Source of the DNA: Amaranthus tricolor
Lineage: Eukaryota > Streptophyta > Magnoliopsida > Caryophyllales > Amaranthaceae
Assembly: GCF_026212465.1 (NCBI RefSeq)
Contig: NC_080049.1
Location: 14,313,026 to 14,377,025, forward strand
Direction of reading: 5' to 3'
Length of the DNA stretch: 64,000 nucleotides
Part shown: piece after piece, positions 55,491 through 64,000 of the stretch
How positions within the stretch are numbered: the stretch's first letter is position 1
How the letters are laid out: each line of letters begins with the position of its first letter
Notes under the pieces: model-generated
Seen by the model: only the letters and a program-made list of their open reading frames with translations
The model's database searches: none
Told to the model about the DNA's origin: nothing
Made by a program: the position numbers and the translations under genes

Positions 55491-56189
55491 AATAATCTTT
55501 TCTTAGGTTTTGAGGGGGATTATCTTAGACTTTTCAGAGTTACCTATTACCTTTTTATGCTTTACTAATCTTGCTTTAACCATCTTTAAATCTTGTTTAG
55601 TTGTTAATATTTTTTGTTAATCTTAATCTTTCTTTGTTAAACCCTAGAAATTCCAATTACATTTCTCTATTGCGCGTTTATTGTTTTGTTCTTCATCAAT
55701 CTCCATTGAAATTGTATTTTTATCAAGGTATTATTGTTCTTCAATCTTCTAATTATGTTTATTGTTGTTGCGTTTGCTTGTTTAATGAATTTAATTGCTT
55801 TCATGTATCCAATTAGTGAGTAGTTCTCTTTTTAAGGCTTGGTATGAACCCTAATTTGTATATGAAATAGATGATTAAGGAATTTGATGATTATTGTTGT
55901 CTAGAATTGATTGAATATGCTATAATCTACTTAAGTAAAGTCTTTTAGCTTTTCACGTTCTGAAAATACGAAAGTTGAGGTAGAAAAGTATATTAGTCTC
56001 AAGTGTAAAACAAGTTAAATCCTTTTATTGACATTCAAAATCACGAAAATTAAGAGTTGGTTATTAACTAGTCTTATTAAAGGTTGAATTTATCAAAATT
56101 ACAAAAGTTGAGATTAAAGAAAAGAACGTTATTCAATCTAAAATTAGTTGATTAGTATCCCAAAAAGGAATAATTAACTCTTCTACCCA
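55491..56189. other. Third piece of the outer LTR-like host sequence
   Basis: Non-coding, T-rich, with phrases such as GAACCCTAATTTGTATATGA and alternating GAAAGTTGAG/AAAATTAAGAG words. It is broken at 56190 by a MITE and resumes at 57859. It resembles the downstream half of Athila/Tat-type LTRs. Confidence 0.4.
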
Positions 56190-57858
56190 TAGTTATTTAA
56201 ATCGCGATTCTAATCTACGATTCTACAATTTTACGATCCAAAAACAAGCGAACGATCTGAATTGTAGGTAGAGTCGTAGAATCATAACACGATTCCACGA
56301 TTCTACGATTTAAAGATCCGATCCAACAAATTTAGGCTCAACTGTTATTAATTTTTTGATATGTTCTATCTTTCGCTAATTTCATTTACATACACATACA
56401 TGTTTTAAAAATGCATATTCATAAGTATAAACAATAAAGATTTTTTTATCAATATTTCATTTTAAACCAATTATTGAATGTTTTTTCTTTAATTCTTAAG
56501 AATAACTCAAACAAAACTTGGATTCACAAATTTATACTTTTAAAATGAGTAATTAATAATAGACACTAATTATTTCGTGTTGGCCTCTTAGGTTTTGATG
56601 ATGACTTCACTTTTAAATAAACAAACATGTTTAAGAGATTGTTTTGTAGGTGAATATCCGATTTTGTTGAAATCGTTGATGAAGCCTATGACTTGGTTCG
56701 TGGAAGTTGTACGTGTCTTAGAATATCCAAGAAGTTAGATAAATGCTTAGGACGTTAAAAGTAGACAGACGGTCTACTGTTCCCAAAGTTGACAATCTAA
56801 CAGAAGTTGTAGATGGAGACAGTACATTGTTCCTACGTCGCAGGTCTGAAGAAAACATCGGCTGGAAAATTGCGGATTAATCATTTTCTGTTTTTGAGTT
56901 GATGTAACGGTTAAGAGTTAAATTAATTACTTAATTAATTAATAAATTGGTTGGCAAAACTATTTTTAAGTTATCTAAAAATAGCCTAAGACTTATTCTT
57001 TTTAAGATGAGATCTCCTTTTAATTAGGATCTTTTGTTTTAACTCCTATGCTATTTTTAGCTTGAAGGAACTGTTTTCCTCTTTGAGCAAATGACTGCCG
57101 AACGTTTATTTTTGGAATTCCACTATCTTTTTCTTTTGAGAACGTGTAGGATAGTGGTAGGTATGTCTAAGGTAACTACTGGCTGTTCCCACTATAAATA
57201 GGAGGAACTATGCTTAAACCGAAAGAGAATCCGAGAGTGTCCATAAAGGGAGATCTATTAAGAAAAATATTTTCAGCTATCTAATGCCAATTAATTTATT
57301 ATATTTTTCTTAAAGCAATTATTTAATTTTTATCCTCTTGAGAATTTGGCCTTGTAAGGGTATTTGTGTGTTTTGTTGTAACTAGACTTAAGGGAAGTCT
57401 AGGGGAATAGAGAAGCTTCAAGAGAAGCGTGAGAAGAGAAAGAGAAGGAGAAAGAGAAGAGAAAGAGAAGTAGGCCTAGAATAGAGAAGCTTCAAGTGAA
57501 GCAAATTGTTTTATGTGATTGTAATTGATTGCCTAAAACATAGTGAGAATATTGAAATCCTGGGGGGTCGTGGTTTTTCCTTCTTATTAGGCCAAGAAGG
57601 TTTCCACGTAAAATCGTTGTCTCCTTTTATCTTTTTCATTTTAAGCTTAAGTTTTATTTTATTATAATTCCGCAAAAATTAGAGGCAAAAATCTTTAACA
57701 TAATACACAACAATTCACCCCCCTCTTGTTGCATTCGATCATCTATTTGCATTTCTACATTTTGCATATTTAATTTTATTTCTAGAATCATATGATTCTA
57801 CAATTCATATTCTATCTCTTTAAACGCTTCCAAGTAGAATCTCAATTTGAATAACTTT
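56190..57858. mobile_element. hAT-like MITE, relative of 25939-26443, split by a solo LTR
   Basis: The left end AGTTATTTAAATCGCGATTCTAATCTACGATTCTA and the right end GTAGAATCTCAATTTGAATAACTTT are inverted and match the MITE at 25939-26443. Flanks TTCTACCC and TTCCACCT may be a decayed 8-bp duplication. A solo LTR interrupts it at 56578-57745. Without that it is about 500 bp. Confidence 0.75.
56578..57745 (+). mobile_element. Copia-like solo LTR
   Basis: It starts TGTTGGCCTCTTAGGTTTTGATGATGAC and ends near AATTCACCCCCCTCTTGTTGCATTCGATCATC, both in the style of plant Ty1/copia LTRs. A TATA box (CTATAAATAGGAGG at about 57190) and a downstream transcribed-looking region are present. No internal retrotransposon sequence accompanies it, so LTR-LTR recombination probably removed the rest. 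Flanks TATTTCG and TATTTGC are only partly alike. Confidence 0.7.
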
Positions 57859-58139
57859 ACTTCCACCTAAAACCTAGATAACATAACAAACATTGAAATA
57901 ATTGTCTAATCCTATGCATGTTAGTGGGCATTGCCATTGCCTTAGTCCTTTTTTTTATTGAATCAAGTCATTTTCATATCATTGCAACTTAGTTAAGTTA
58001 AAACTCCTTAATTTTTGGTTGTTTGTTAGTGATTGATTAACTAAATTACTCTTGAAACATAGCCTCCTTGTGGTTCGACCCGTAATTGTACTACAACACT
58101 CATACACTTGCGGTATTAAAATAAAACCCTAACAAACAA
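57859..58139. other. Fourth piece of the outer LTR-like host sequence
   Basis: It contains CCTCCTTGTGGTTCGACCCGTAATTGTACTACAACACTCATACACTTGCGG (58048-58112 region), a phrase type seen at the 3' side of Athila/Tat LTRs in plants. It ends against a CACTA remnant. The family assignment is from general knowledge of such LTRs, not from a search. Confidence 0.45.
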
Positions 58140-58263
58140 GAACCGCAACATATAATTATTTTTATTTTAAAGCTCGTCTCTTATTTCAGATTCACTTTTA
58201 TGCTTCATTATAATTTGAACCGGAGTAGATGTCTTGCGGTAGTTTACTTTTTTTCCACTAGTG
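58140..58263. mobile_element. CACTA right-end remnant
   Basis: The inverse terminus TTTTTTTCCACTAGTG ends at 58263, preceded by AACCGCAACATATAATT and GTCTTGCGGT words of the CACTA subterminal type. No partner left end precedes it, so most of the element is gone. Confidence 0.7.
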
Positions 58264-58932
58264 TTGCCAGTTTATGTAATTTGAAACATAGTCGTTGTAT
58301 TTGTACAATATATTCGAGAGACTTGATGAATATTTCATTTTAAAGAGCTTGAATGTCGGAAAACTTTATATATTTGGTCACCTTAATAGTATAAAGTATG
58401 AAAACATGGTTTTATCGCTGATAAAAGTCTATGACTCAATCGTTATGGCTATAAAAAGCTAAAATCCAATAAAAATTGCGAAAAATAAGCCTGAATTCAT
58501 TTTGAACCTAAATCCGTGAGATAAGTGGATACAAATCTAGGCTTTGATAATATAGACCCATATATTCGAGTCTGGATCTAGGTCATGCCTAAGAAAAAAA
58601 ACTCTTAGACTCAGAATTAGATCTTTAGGTAGCACCTAAATTTGTGTAGGAACTTATTTATACTTTTAGCGAAATTTCAAGCAACAATTACTTAACATTT
58701 ATCATCCAAAACACCTATATAAAACTATATGAATCAACAAAGCTATAAATGAATATCAGAGATCAGTATCAAATGATGATATCTCTAGTCAGTCTACTAG
58801 GATCTGGATCATAGTGTGCTAGCACCAAGAGATATTTAAAAGACACAAGAACAAAAAGGAATGTTTTTTTATTTCTCAAGCAAATTTTCTATTACTAACT
58901 ACCAGGTATATAAATACCAGACTTAAAACCAT
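58264..58932. other. Spacer between two CACTA ends, nothing recognised
   Basis: 669 bp of AT-rich DNA with no ORF, repeat or domain that I can support. Confidence 0.5.
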
Positions 58933-61821
58933 CACTAGTGGAAAAAAACGTATCTATTGCGTATCATTTGTTGCGGTTTTATTTAGACGCAACATTAAAT
59001 AGCAAAAAAAAAAACGAAAAAAATATATCAAATGCTGCGGTTTCACTAATGCCCGCAGCAAATAAGTTGGTATGTGCTGCGGTTTTACTGTGCCCGCAGC
59101 AAATAAGTGTATTTTTTTTTTTTTTTAAATTACGCGCCTCTATAGTCTTCGTGAATACGCATTAGTCTTCATTACTGTTGTATTCATTCTTCTCTAAACC
59201 CAGGAAAAACCCTCTGCTACATACTGTTGTATTCATTCTTCATTGTCTTAATTAGTCTTCGTTCTTCATTGCATCTGCTGCTACTTCGTCATTCTTCACC
59301 TTCTTTATTGTCTTCATTAGGTTTTGTGCATACATTGTTGTTTTCCATTGTTGTCTTCACCTTCAAACCTTCTTCAAAACCCTTGAACAAAACCCACGAA
59401 TTTGTACTTCTTCAACCTTCTTCAACCTTCTTCAATACCCAAAAAATTGTTTAAACCAAACGCACGAATTAGGAATGAGTTTTTTAAAGGTAATTTCTCA
59501 TTGTAATTTATTTTAATGTGTTCTAATTTTGGTCAATACAAACGCACGAATTTAAGAATTAAAATGTTTGTGTTTTTGACTTGTATATTCTTAGTGTATT
59601 TGTTCTAAGTTATATTTTTAATATGTTTTTGTTTGTAACTATAAATGTTGATTTTATTTAAGAATGTGATTTTATTTATGAATGTGGTTGTTATTTAGAA
59701 GTTTTACATTTTACCTAGTTTATATAGTTAGTTTGTTATAGAATATACATAATATTATTATGATTAATTAGGGTTGAATGATTGTGGTTATTAGAATAAA
59801 TGTTGTTATTAAAATATAGATGATATTATTATGGTTAATTAGGGTTAAATGAGTGATCATAACTTAGTTAGTTAATTAGGGTTAAGTATCTATTTTCATT
59901 TATGTGTATTAATTTTTCTTGAAATTAGGAGGACAAAAGCTCGTTCTTGGATGTATGGAAGCATTGAATCGTCAGAATTTATTGACGGCGTATTAGAATT
60001 TTGTAGTATTGTCGTTGAACATCAAGTTAGGACGGGGGGAGTTTGTTTTCATTGCCCGTGTGTCAAGTGTGGCAATATATCAAAGGTAGATAGTGTTGAT
60101 ATCCTTAGGGAGCACATACTTCGACATGGGTTTTGGCCTCAATATCATATTCGGGTTTGGCATGCTGAGGAGGGAGTTTACAAAGAAAAAAGTATTGTTG
60201 AGAATGTCAATAATGTGGATGTCAATAAGGATGTAGTAGATCGTGTTGATGGGTATGAGACAGATGAAGAGAACGTCGATGAGGATGTAGATCTTATTGA
60301 TGAGATGATGGAGGGAGTCAAGGATGAGTTAGGAAAATGTCCTCGTGTTTTTGACTTGTTGAGAAAGGCTTCTCAAAAGCCTTTGTACCCTAGCTGTATA
60401 AAGTTCACCAAACTAACAGTTCACCAAACTAACAGCCGTGTTGAAAATTTTCAACATTAAGCGAAATTCAATTGGAGTGACGCTAGTTTCACAATGTTAT
60501 TAGAAGCGTTAGGTGAGATGCTTCCAAAGGGAAATGAACTTCCAAAGTCAACTTATTATGCCAAAAAGCTCATGTGTCCTTTCGGCTTAGAGTACCAAAA
60601 GATTCAAGCGTGTCCGAATGATTATGTATTGTATCGGAATGAAAATGAGAACTTAGAAGAGTGTCTTAGGTGTGGGTTATCGCGCTACAAGCGTAAAGGG
60701 GCTCGGGATGCTAAAGGGCCCCCGGTTAAGGTATTGTGGTATGTTCCAATAATACCTAGATTCAAGCGCTTGTTTTCTATAAAGAAAGATGCATTAAATT
60801 AGAGGTGACATGCAGATAGGGTGAAAAATGGTCACTTGCTCACACATCCATCTGATTCTTCGGAGTGGAAGAGTATTGATAGGTTGCATAAGACTTTTGG
60901 GGATGAGGTTCGTAATTTAAGGCTCGGACTATGTACAGATGGAATGAACCCATTCGGTAATCTTAGTTTTCAACATAGTACTTGGCTGGTACTGTTAGTG
61001 ATCTATAATTTGCCACCTTGGTTGTGTATGAAGCGTAAGTACATTATGCTTTCGTTTCTTATCTCGGGTCCTAAACAACCTGGCAATTACATAGATGTAT
61101 ATCTTGCACCTCTCGTTGAGGATTTGAGAAAGATGTGGGATGAAGGTGTTTTCATGTTTGATGCATATGCTAATGTGGAGTTCACCTTGCGTGCAATGCT
61201 TTTATGCACCGTTTATGATTTTCCGGCATATGGAAACTTATCGGGGTATAAGAACAAAGGGAAGAAAGCATGCCCAATATGTATCGATGACATGGAATCC
61301 ACGTGGATTCCTAAGAGCAAACATGTACTCATGCACCATCGAAAGTTCCTCCCACGAGATCACCAATATCGTAAGAAGAAGAAGATGTTCAACAGGGAGG
61401 TTGAGGACCATGTAGCTCGTCGACCGTTGACCGGTTATGAGGTTTATGAATAGGTTAAGGAAGTTAAGATTGTATTTGGTAAAATAGGGCAAGTGCAAGG
61501 GGGTGAAGACCGATTATGGAAAAAGAATCAATCTTTTGGAAGCTTCCATATTGGAGAGATCTATAGGTTAGGCATTGTCTTGACGTTATGCATATAGAGA
61601 AAAATGTATGCGATGCCATACTCGGGACTCTCATGAACATTTCGGGTAAGACAAAGAATGTTAAGGCTGTGCGAGATTGGTTTGAATGTAAGGGTCTTCG
61701 TCCGGAGTTGTGGGCACATGTTAAGGTGAATAAGAAAAGAAATAGAGCTGATAAAGTTGTTGGCAGTAACAAGGAAAAGGGCGGTAAGAAGAAGATCAGT
61801 AATGACAAAGTTTATGCATAA
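58933..61821 (+). mobile_element. CACTA element, left part (right end lost)
   Basis: It starts CACTAGTGGAAAAAAACG at 58933, followed by TTTGTTGCGGTTTT and inverted CCGCAGCAAATAAG subterminal repeats to about 59105. A TNP2 gene follows on the plus strand. No inverse terminus is found downstream of it up to the window end, so the element is truncated near 61821. It belongs to the same family as the 42791-53142 element. Confidence 0.85.
59951..61821 (+). pseudogene. CACTA TNP2-type transposase, broken and C-terminally truncated
   Basis: The transposase-associated domain (59951-60460) contains SSEFIDGVLEFCSIVVEHQV, FHCPCVKCGNISKVDSVDIL and ILRHGFWPQY. A 20-bp duplication (two copies of AGTTCACCAAACTAACAG) at about 60402-60437 leads to a stop. 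The TNP2 domain follows: YYAKKLMCPFGLEYQKIQAC (60555), LRLGLCTDGMNPFGNLSFQH (60920), IDVYLAPLVEDLRKMWDEGV (61095), KKACPICIDDMEST (61265). After a frameshift near 61560 it reads CLDVMHIEKNVCDAILGTL, the TNP2 core motif. Stops near 60801 and 61451 also break it. It ends in a Lys-rich tail at 61821, with no C-terminal domain. This is the longest TNP2 copy in the window. Confidence 0.88.
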
Positions 61822-62045
61822 TACCATATATTATGGTTAATATTACCATTTAACCTTAATCATATTTGCGTGGTCAACAATAACTAATCCTTAATTTATT
61901 TTGTGCGACCTTTTAGGCTTGTACTTTTAACACTGTTTAGTCTAATTTTATTAATTAGTCAAAAATATACATTATTTTCTAGCAAACAACGTCCGTGTAT
62001 TAAATGTACAATTTATATTTCTAGTTAAAATATATAAGTATTTAA
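61822..62045. other. AT-rich spacer
   Basis: Nothing recognised between the CACTA remnant and the next MITE. Confidence 0.5.
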
Positions 62046-62589
62046 TAGGCCTGACAAAAGCTGACCCAATCTCTTAACCCGACCTGAACCTAACTCGAAA
62101 TAAGTGGGTTTGGTTTGAGACTTTTGACCCAATCAATTAAATGGGCCGATCCAACCTAATTTGTTTATTAAATGGGTTAGGTTCAGGTCAAACTTTTAAA
62201 TTTGAAACAAACCTGTATAACCCATTTAATTTAACGTGTTTATTCCAAGTTAGATCAATAAGTATAACCTAATAAACTTAACTCAATTAATATTTTCTTA
62301 TTTTTCATAGTAAAAACAAAGTAAACAATAAAAAGTATATACAATTTAAAATTAAAGACTAAAAAATTAGATGTAATCAATGTTAAAAAACCTTATAATG
62401 AAAACAAAAAACTATAAACGGGTTAAGTGGGTTAAAATCAGGTCGATCTGATATGTTGCAGTATCGGTCCAGGTTGTGATTTTTGACCCAATTAACTAAA
62501 AGGGTTGGGCTTCGGTCAAGGATTTTTTGATATGTTTATATATGACCCGAACCTGAACCTGATCCAATTTGATCTGTTTGATAGGCCTA
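62046..62589. mobile_element. hAT-like MITE with TAGGCCT termini (544 bp)
   Basis: The termini TAGGCCTGACAAA and, inverted, TAGGCCTATCAAA enclose subterminal clusters of GACCCAA, GGGTTAGG and CCTGAACCT words on both sides and an AT-rich centre. Flanks GTATTTAA and ATTTTTAG are a poor match for a duplication. No transposase is present. Confidence 0.65.
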
Positions 62590-62605
62590 ATTTTTAGTAC
62601 ACAAA

Positions 62606-62981
62606 TTCTTGTAAGAGGCAGTCTCTTTGAGAGACCATATTTAATTGGACTGGTCCAAAATGGAAAATATAGAGTAAGATTCTTAGTAGACATTATAAAT
62701 ATTGTAAGCAGACATTTACAATATTGTAAATATTTAAGTACTTACTCGGTGAACATTAAGTATATTGTAAGTAGGCATTAAGGATATGGTAAGTAGGCTA
62801 AGTTTCTCGATATGCATTAAGAATATTATAAGTAGACATTTTAAGTACTTTTTTGATGGGTATTAAATATATTGTAAGTATGCATTAAGGATGATGTAAG
62901 TAGGCATTAAAGATTAAGTGAACATTGAAATTTAATGGCTTGGGCCTAAGAGAAGTGTCTCAAAGATAGGTCTGTCAGAAG
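62606..62981. mobile_element. MITE with CTTGTAAGAGGCAGTCTCT-type termini (376 bp)
   Basis: The left end CTTGTAAGAGGCAGTCTCTTTGAGAGAC and the right end GTGTCTCAAAGATAGGTCTGTCAGAAG are inverted copies. Between them, ATTGTAAGTAGGCATTAAGGAT-like units recur (about 62695, 62765, 62785, 62870, 62895) as imperfect 20-40-bp repeats. The superfamily is not certain. Confidence 0.6.
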
Positions 62982-63099
62982 ATCGGCTGTTTTTAATATG
63001 TATGTTTAGATTGAACCTAAGATAGAATCTTCGATTTGGATCGTGAATTGTGGTTCCAATTCTGACTGTTATAATCTCTAGTTGGGTACTTTTGTCGAT

Positions 63100-63676
63100 A
63101 TCCTTTTCTTTTTTGCTCTTATTATTAAAGAACTAGATAGATTTTCGTATAAAACACATATATTATAAATATTTACTGTTATGAATAAGATATTTTTTGA
63201 TGAAATTAATTCATTTACAACAAAAATTAAATTATTAAATGTTGTGTTTGTTAAAATATTATCATTATCAAATTGAATAGATAATTTATTATACAATAAT
63301 ATTAAAACATATACTCATAGTAATTATTGATAATTGAGACAAATAAAATTTTAAAAGTCTTCACTTATGATAGATAGGTGAGAGAATTTAGTTGAAAAAA
63401 TGTCCAAATTAGATAGCTTATTCATTATATGATGATAATTTGTTATCTAAGTTAAAATAAGATTTACATTTACATGTATATTAGTTTTTTTGTTTATATA
63501 AGGAATTATATTATTTCAATAAATAATCACATATAATTATAGTCAATCAACAAATATATTAATACATGTTTTAATGAATTAATTATTTCCCTAAATATTA
63601 ATTAAATATCAAAAGTTTCTTGTCAATAATAAAAAAAAAGTAAGAAATTTTTTAAAAATAAGATGACACGTATTTC
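63100..63676. other. AT-rich region, nothing recognised
   Basis: No coding or repeat feature that I can support. Confidence 0.5.
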
Positions 63677-64000
63677 TAGAGTTGTTCAAAACTAACCCGA
63701 CCCAAAAATCCGACCCGGAATCGAAAATTATCCGACCCGAAAAAATGTAAGTTTTTTAGGTTTACCGAACCACAATTACCCGAACGGAAACTTCACTCGA
63801 ACCGTTTGATAACCGAAAAAGGCAAAATCGAACTCGAACTGCAACCGAATTTTATAACCGACATATAAACCTTAACCGATGTTACCCGAACTGAACAGTT
63901 ATCGACCCGAGTCAAATCCGACCCGAATTATGCACGTAACCGAATGCAACCTGACTAAAACCGATTAAGATCGAACTGTTTTTAACCCGAACTGATACAA
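63677..64000. mobile_element. Start of a hAT-like element rich in ACCCGAAC motifs, continues beyond the window
   Basis: From TAGAGTTGTTCAAAACTAACCCGACCC onward the sequence is dense in CCGACCCG, ACCCGAAC and AACCGAA words, the same subterminal style as the hAT elements at 20419 and 27544. The other end lies outside the window, so length and duplication cannot be tested. Confidence 0.45.

Overview
This window is a stretch of repeat-packed plant nuclear DNA. It is AT-rich, has spliced eukaryotic gene fragments, Ty3 chromovirus retrotransposons primed by initiator-Met tRNA, and CACTA, Mutator-like (MULE) and hAT DNA transposons, plus hAT-type MITEs. There are no operons, ribosome binding sites, rRNA genes or confident tRNA genes. 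The style of the elements suggests a eudicot, perhaps in the Caryophyllales, but the species cannot be named from sequence alone. I found no intact host gene. Every coding region is either transposon-derived or a broken gene fragment.

Layout. (1) 1-3102 looks like an LTR running in from the left edge. (2) 3.1-12.8 kb is an island with degraded exons of several unrelated nuclear genes: the U2AF large-subunit RRM2, the ADP-glucose pyrophosphorylase large subunit and FAHD1/acylpyruvase on the minus strand, and SKP1 on the plus strand. There are further coding-like pieces I cannot name. This is the signature of a gene-capturing transposon (Helitron or Pack-type) or a graveyard of duplicated fragments. 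(3) 12794-25094 is a Tekay-like Ty3 chromovirus (element A, minus strand) in an LTR-internal-LTR-internal-LTR chain. A non-autonomous hAT element with an exact 8-bp target duplication sits inside its leader ORF. (4) 25.9-26.4 kb is a hAT-like MITE with a perfect 8-bp duplication.

(5) About 26.45-58.14 kb is a deep nest. The host sequence appears to be one long retrotransposon LTR, now seen in pieces at 26452-26927, 40305-40607, 55491-56189 and 57859-58139. Three things landed in it. The first is a second Tekay-like retrotransposon (element B, 26928-40304), itself hit by a 2949-bp hAT element carrying a broken transposase. The second is a MULE (40608-55490) with 124-bp terminal inverted repeats, a mudrA-type transposase and a convergent GRF zinc-finger gene. 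The third is a MITE hit by a copia-like solo LTR. The MULE transposase is split by a 10352-bp CACTA element (42791-53142) flanked by a GGG duplication. That CACTA element carries a TNP2 remnant, a TNP1-like gene that runs into a Ulp1-type protease domain, and a 3.6-kb higher-order satellite array bordered by TA/CA microsatellites.

(6) 58.1-61.8 kb holds the right end of one CACTA element and the left half of another, with TNP2 on the plus strand. (7) 62.0-64.0 kb holds three more MITE-like elements.

The observations most worth a second look are: the satellite array apparently seeded from sequence inside its own CACTA host; the acidic ORFs upstream of gag in both chromoviruses; the multi-gene fragment island; and the MULE plus GRF/coiled-coil/membrane-segment gene pair.
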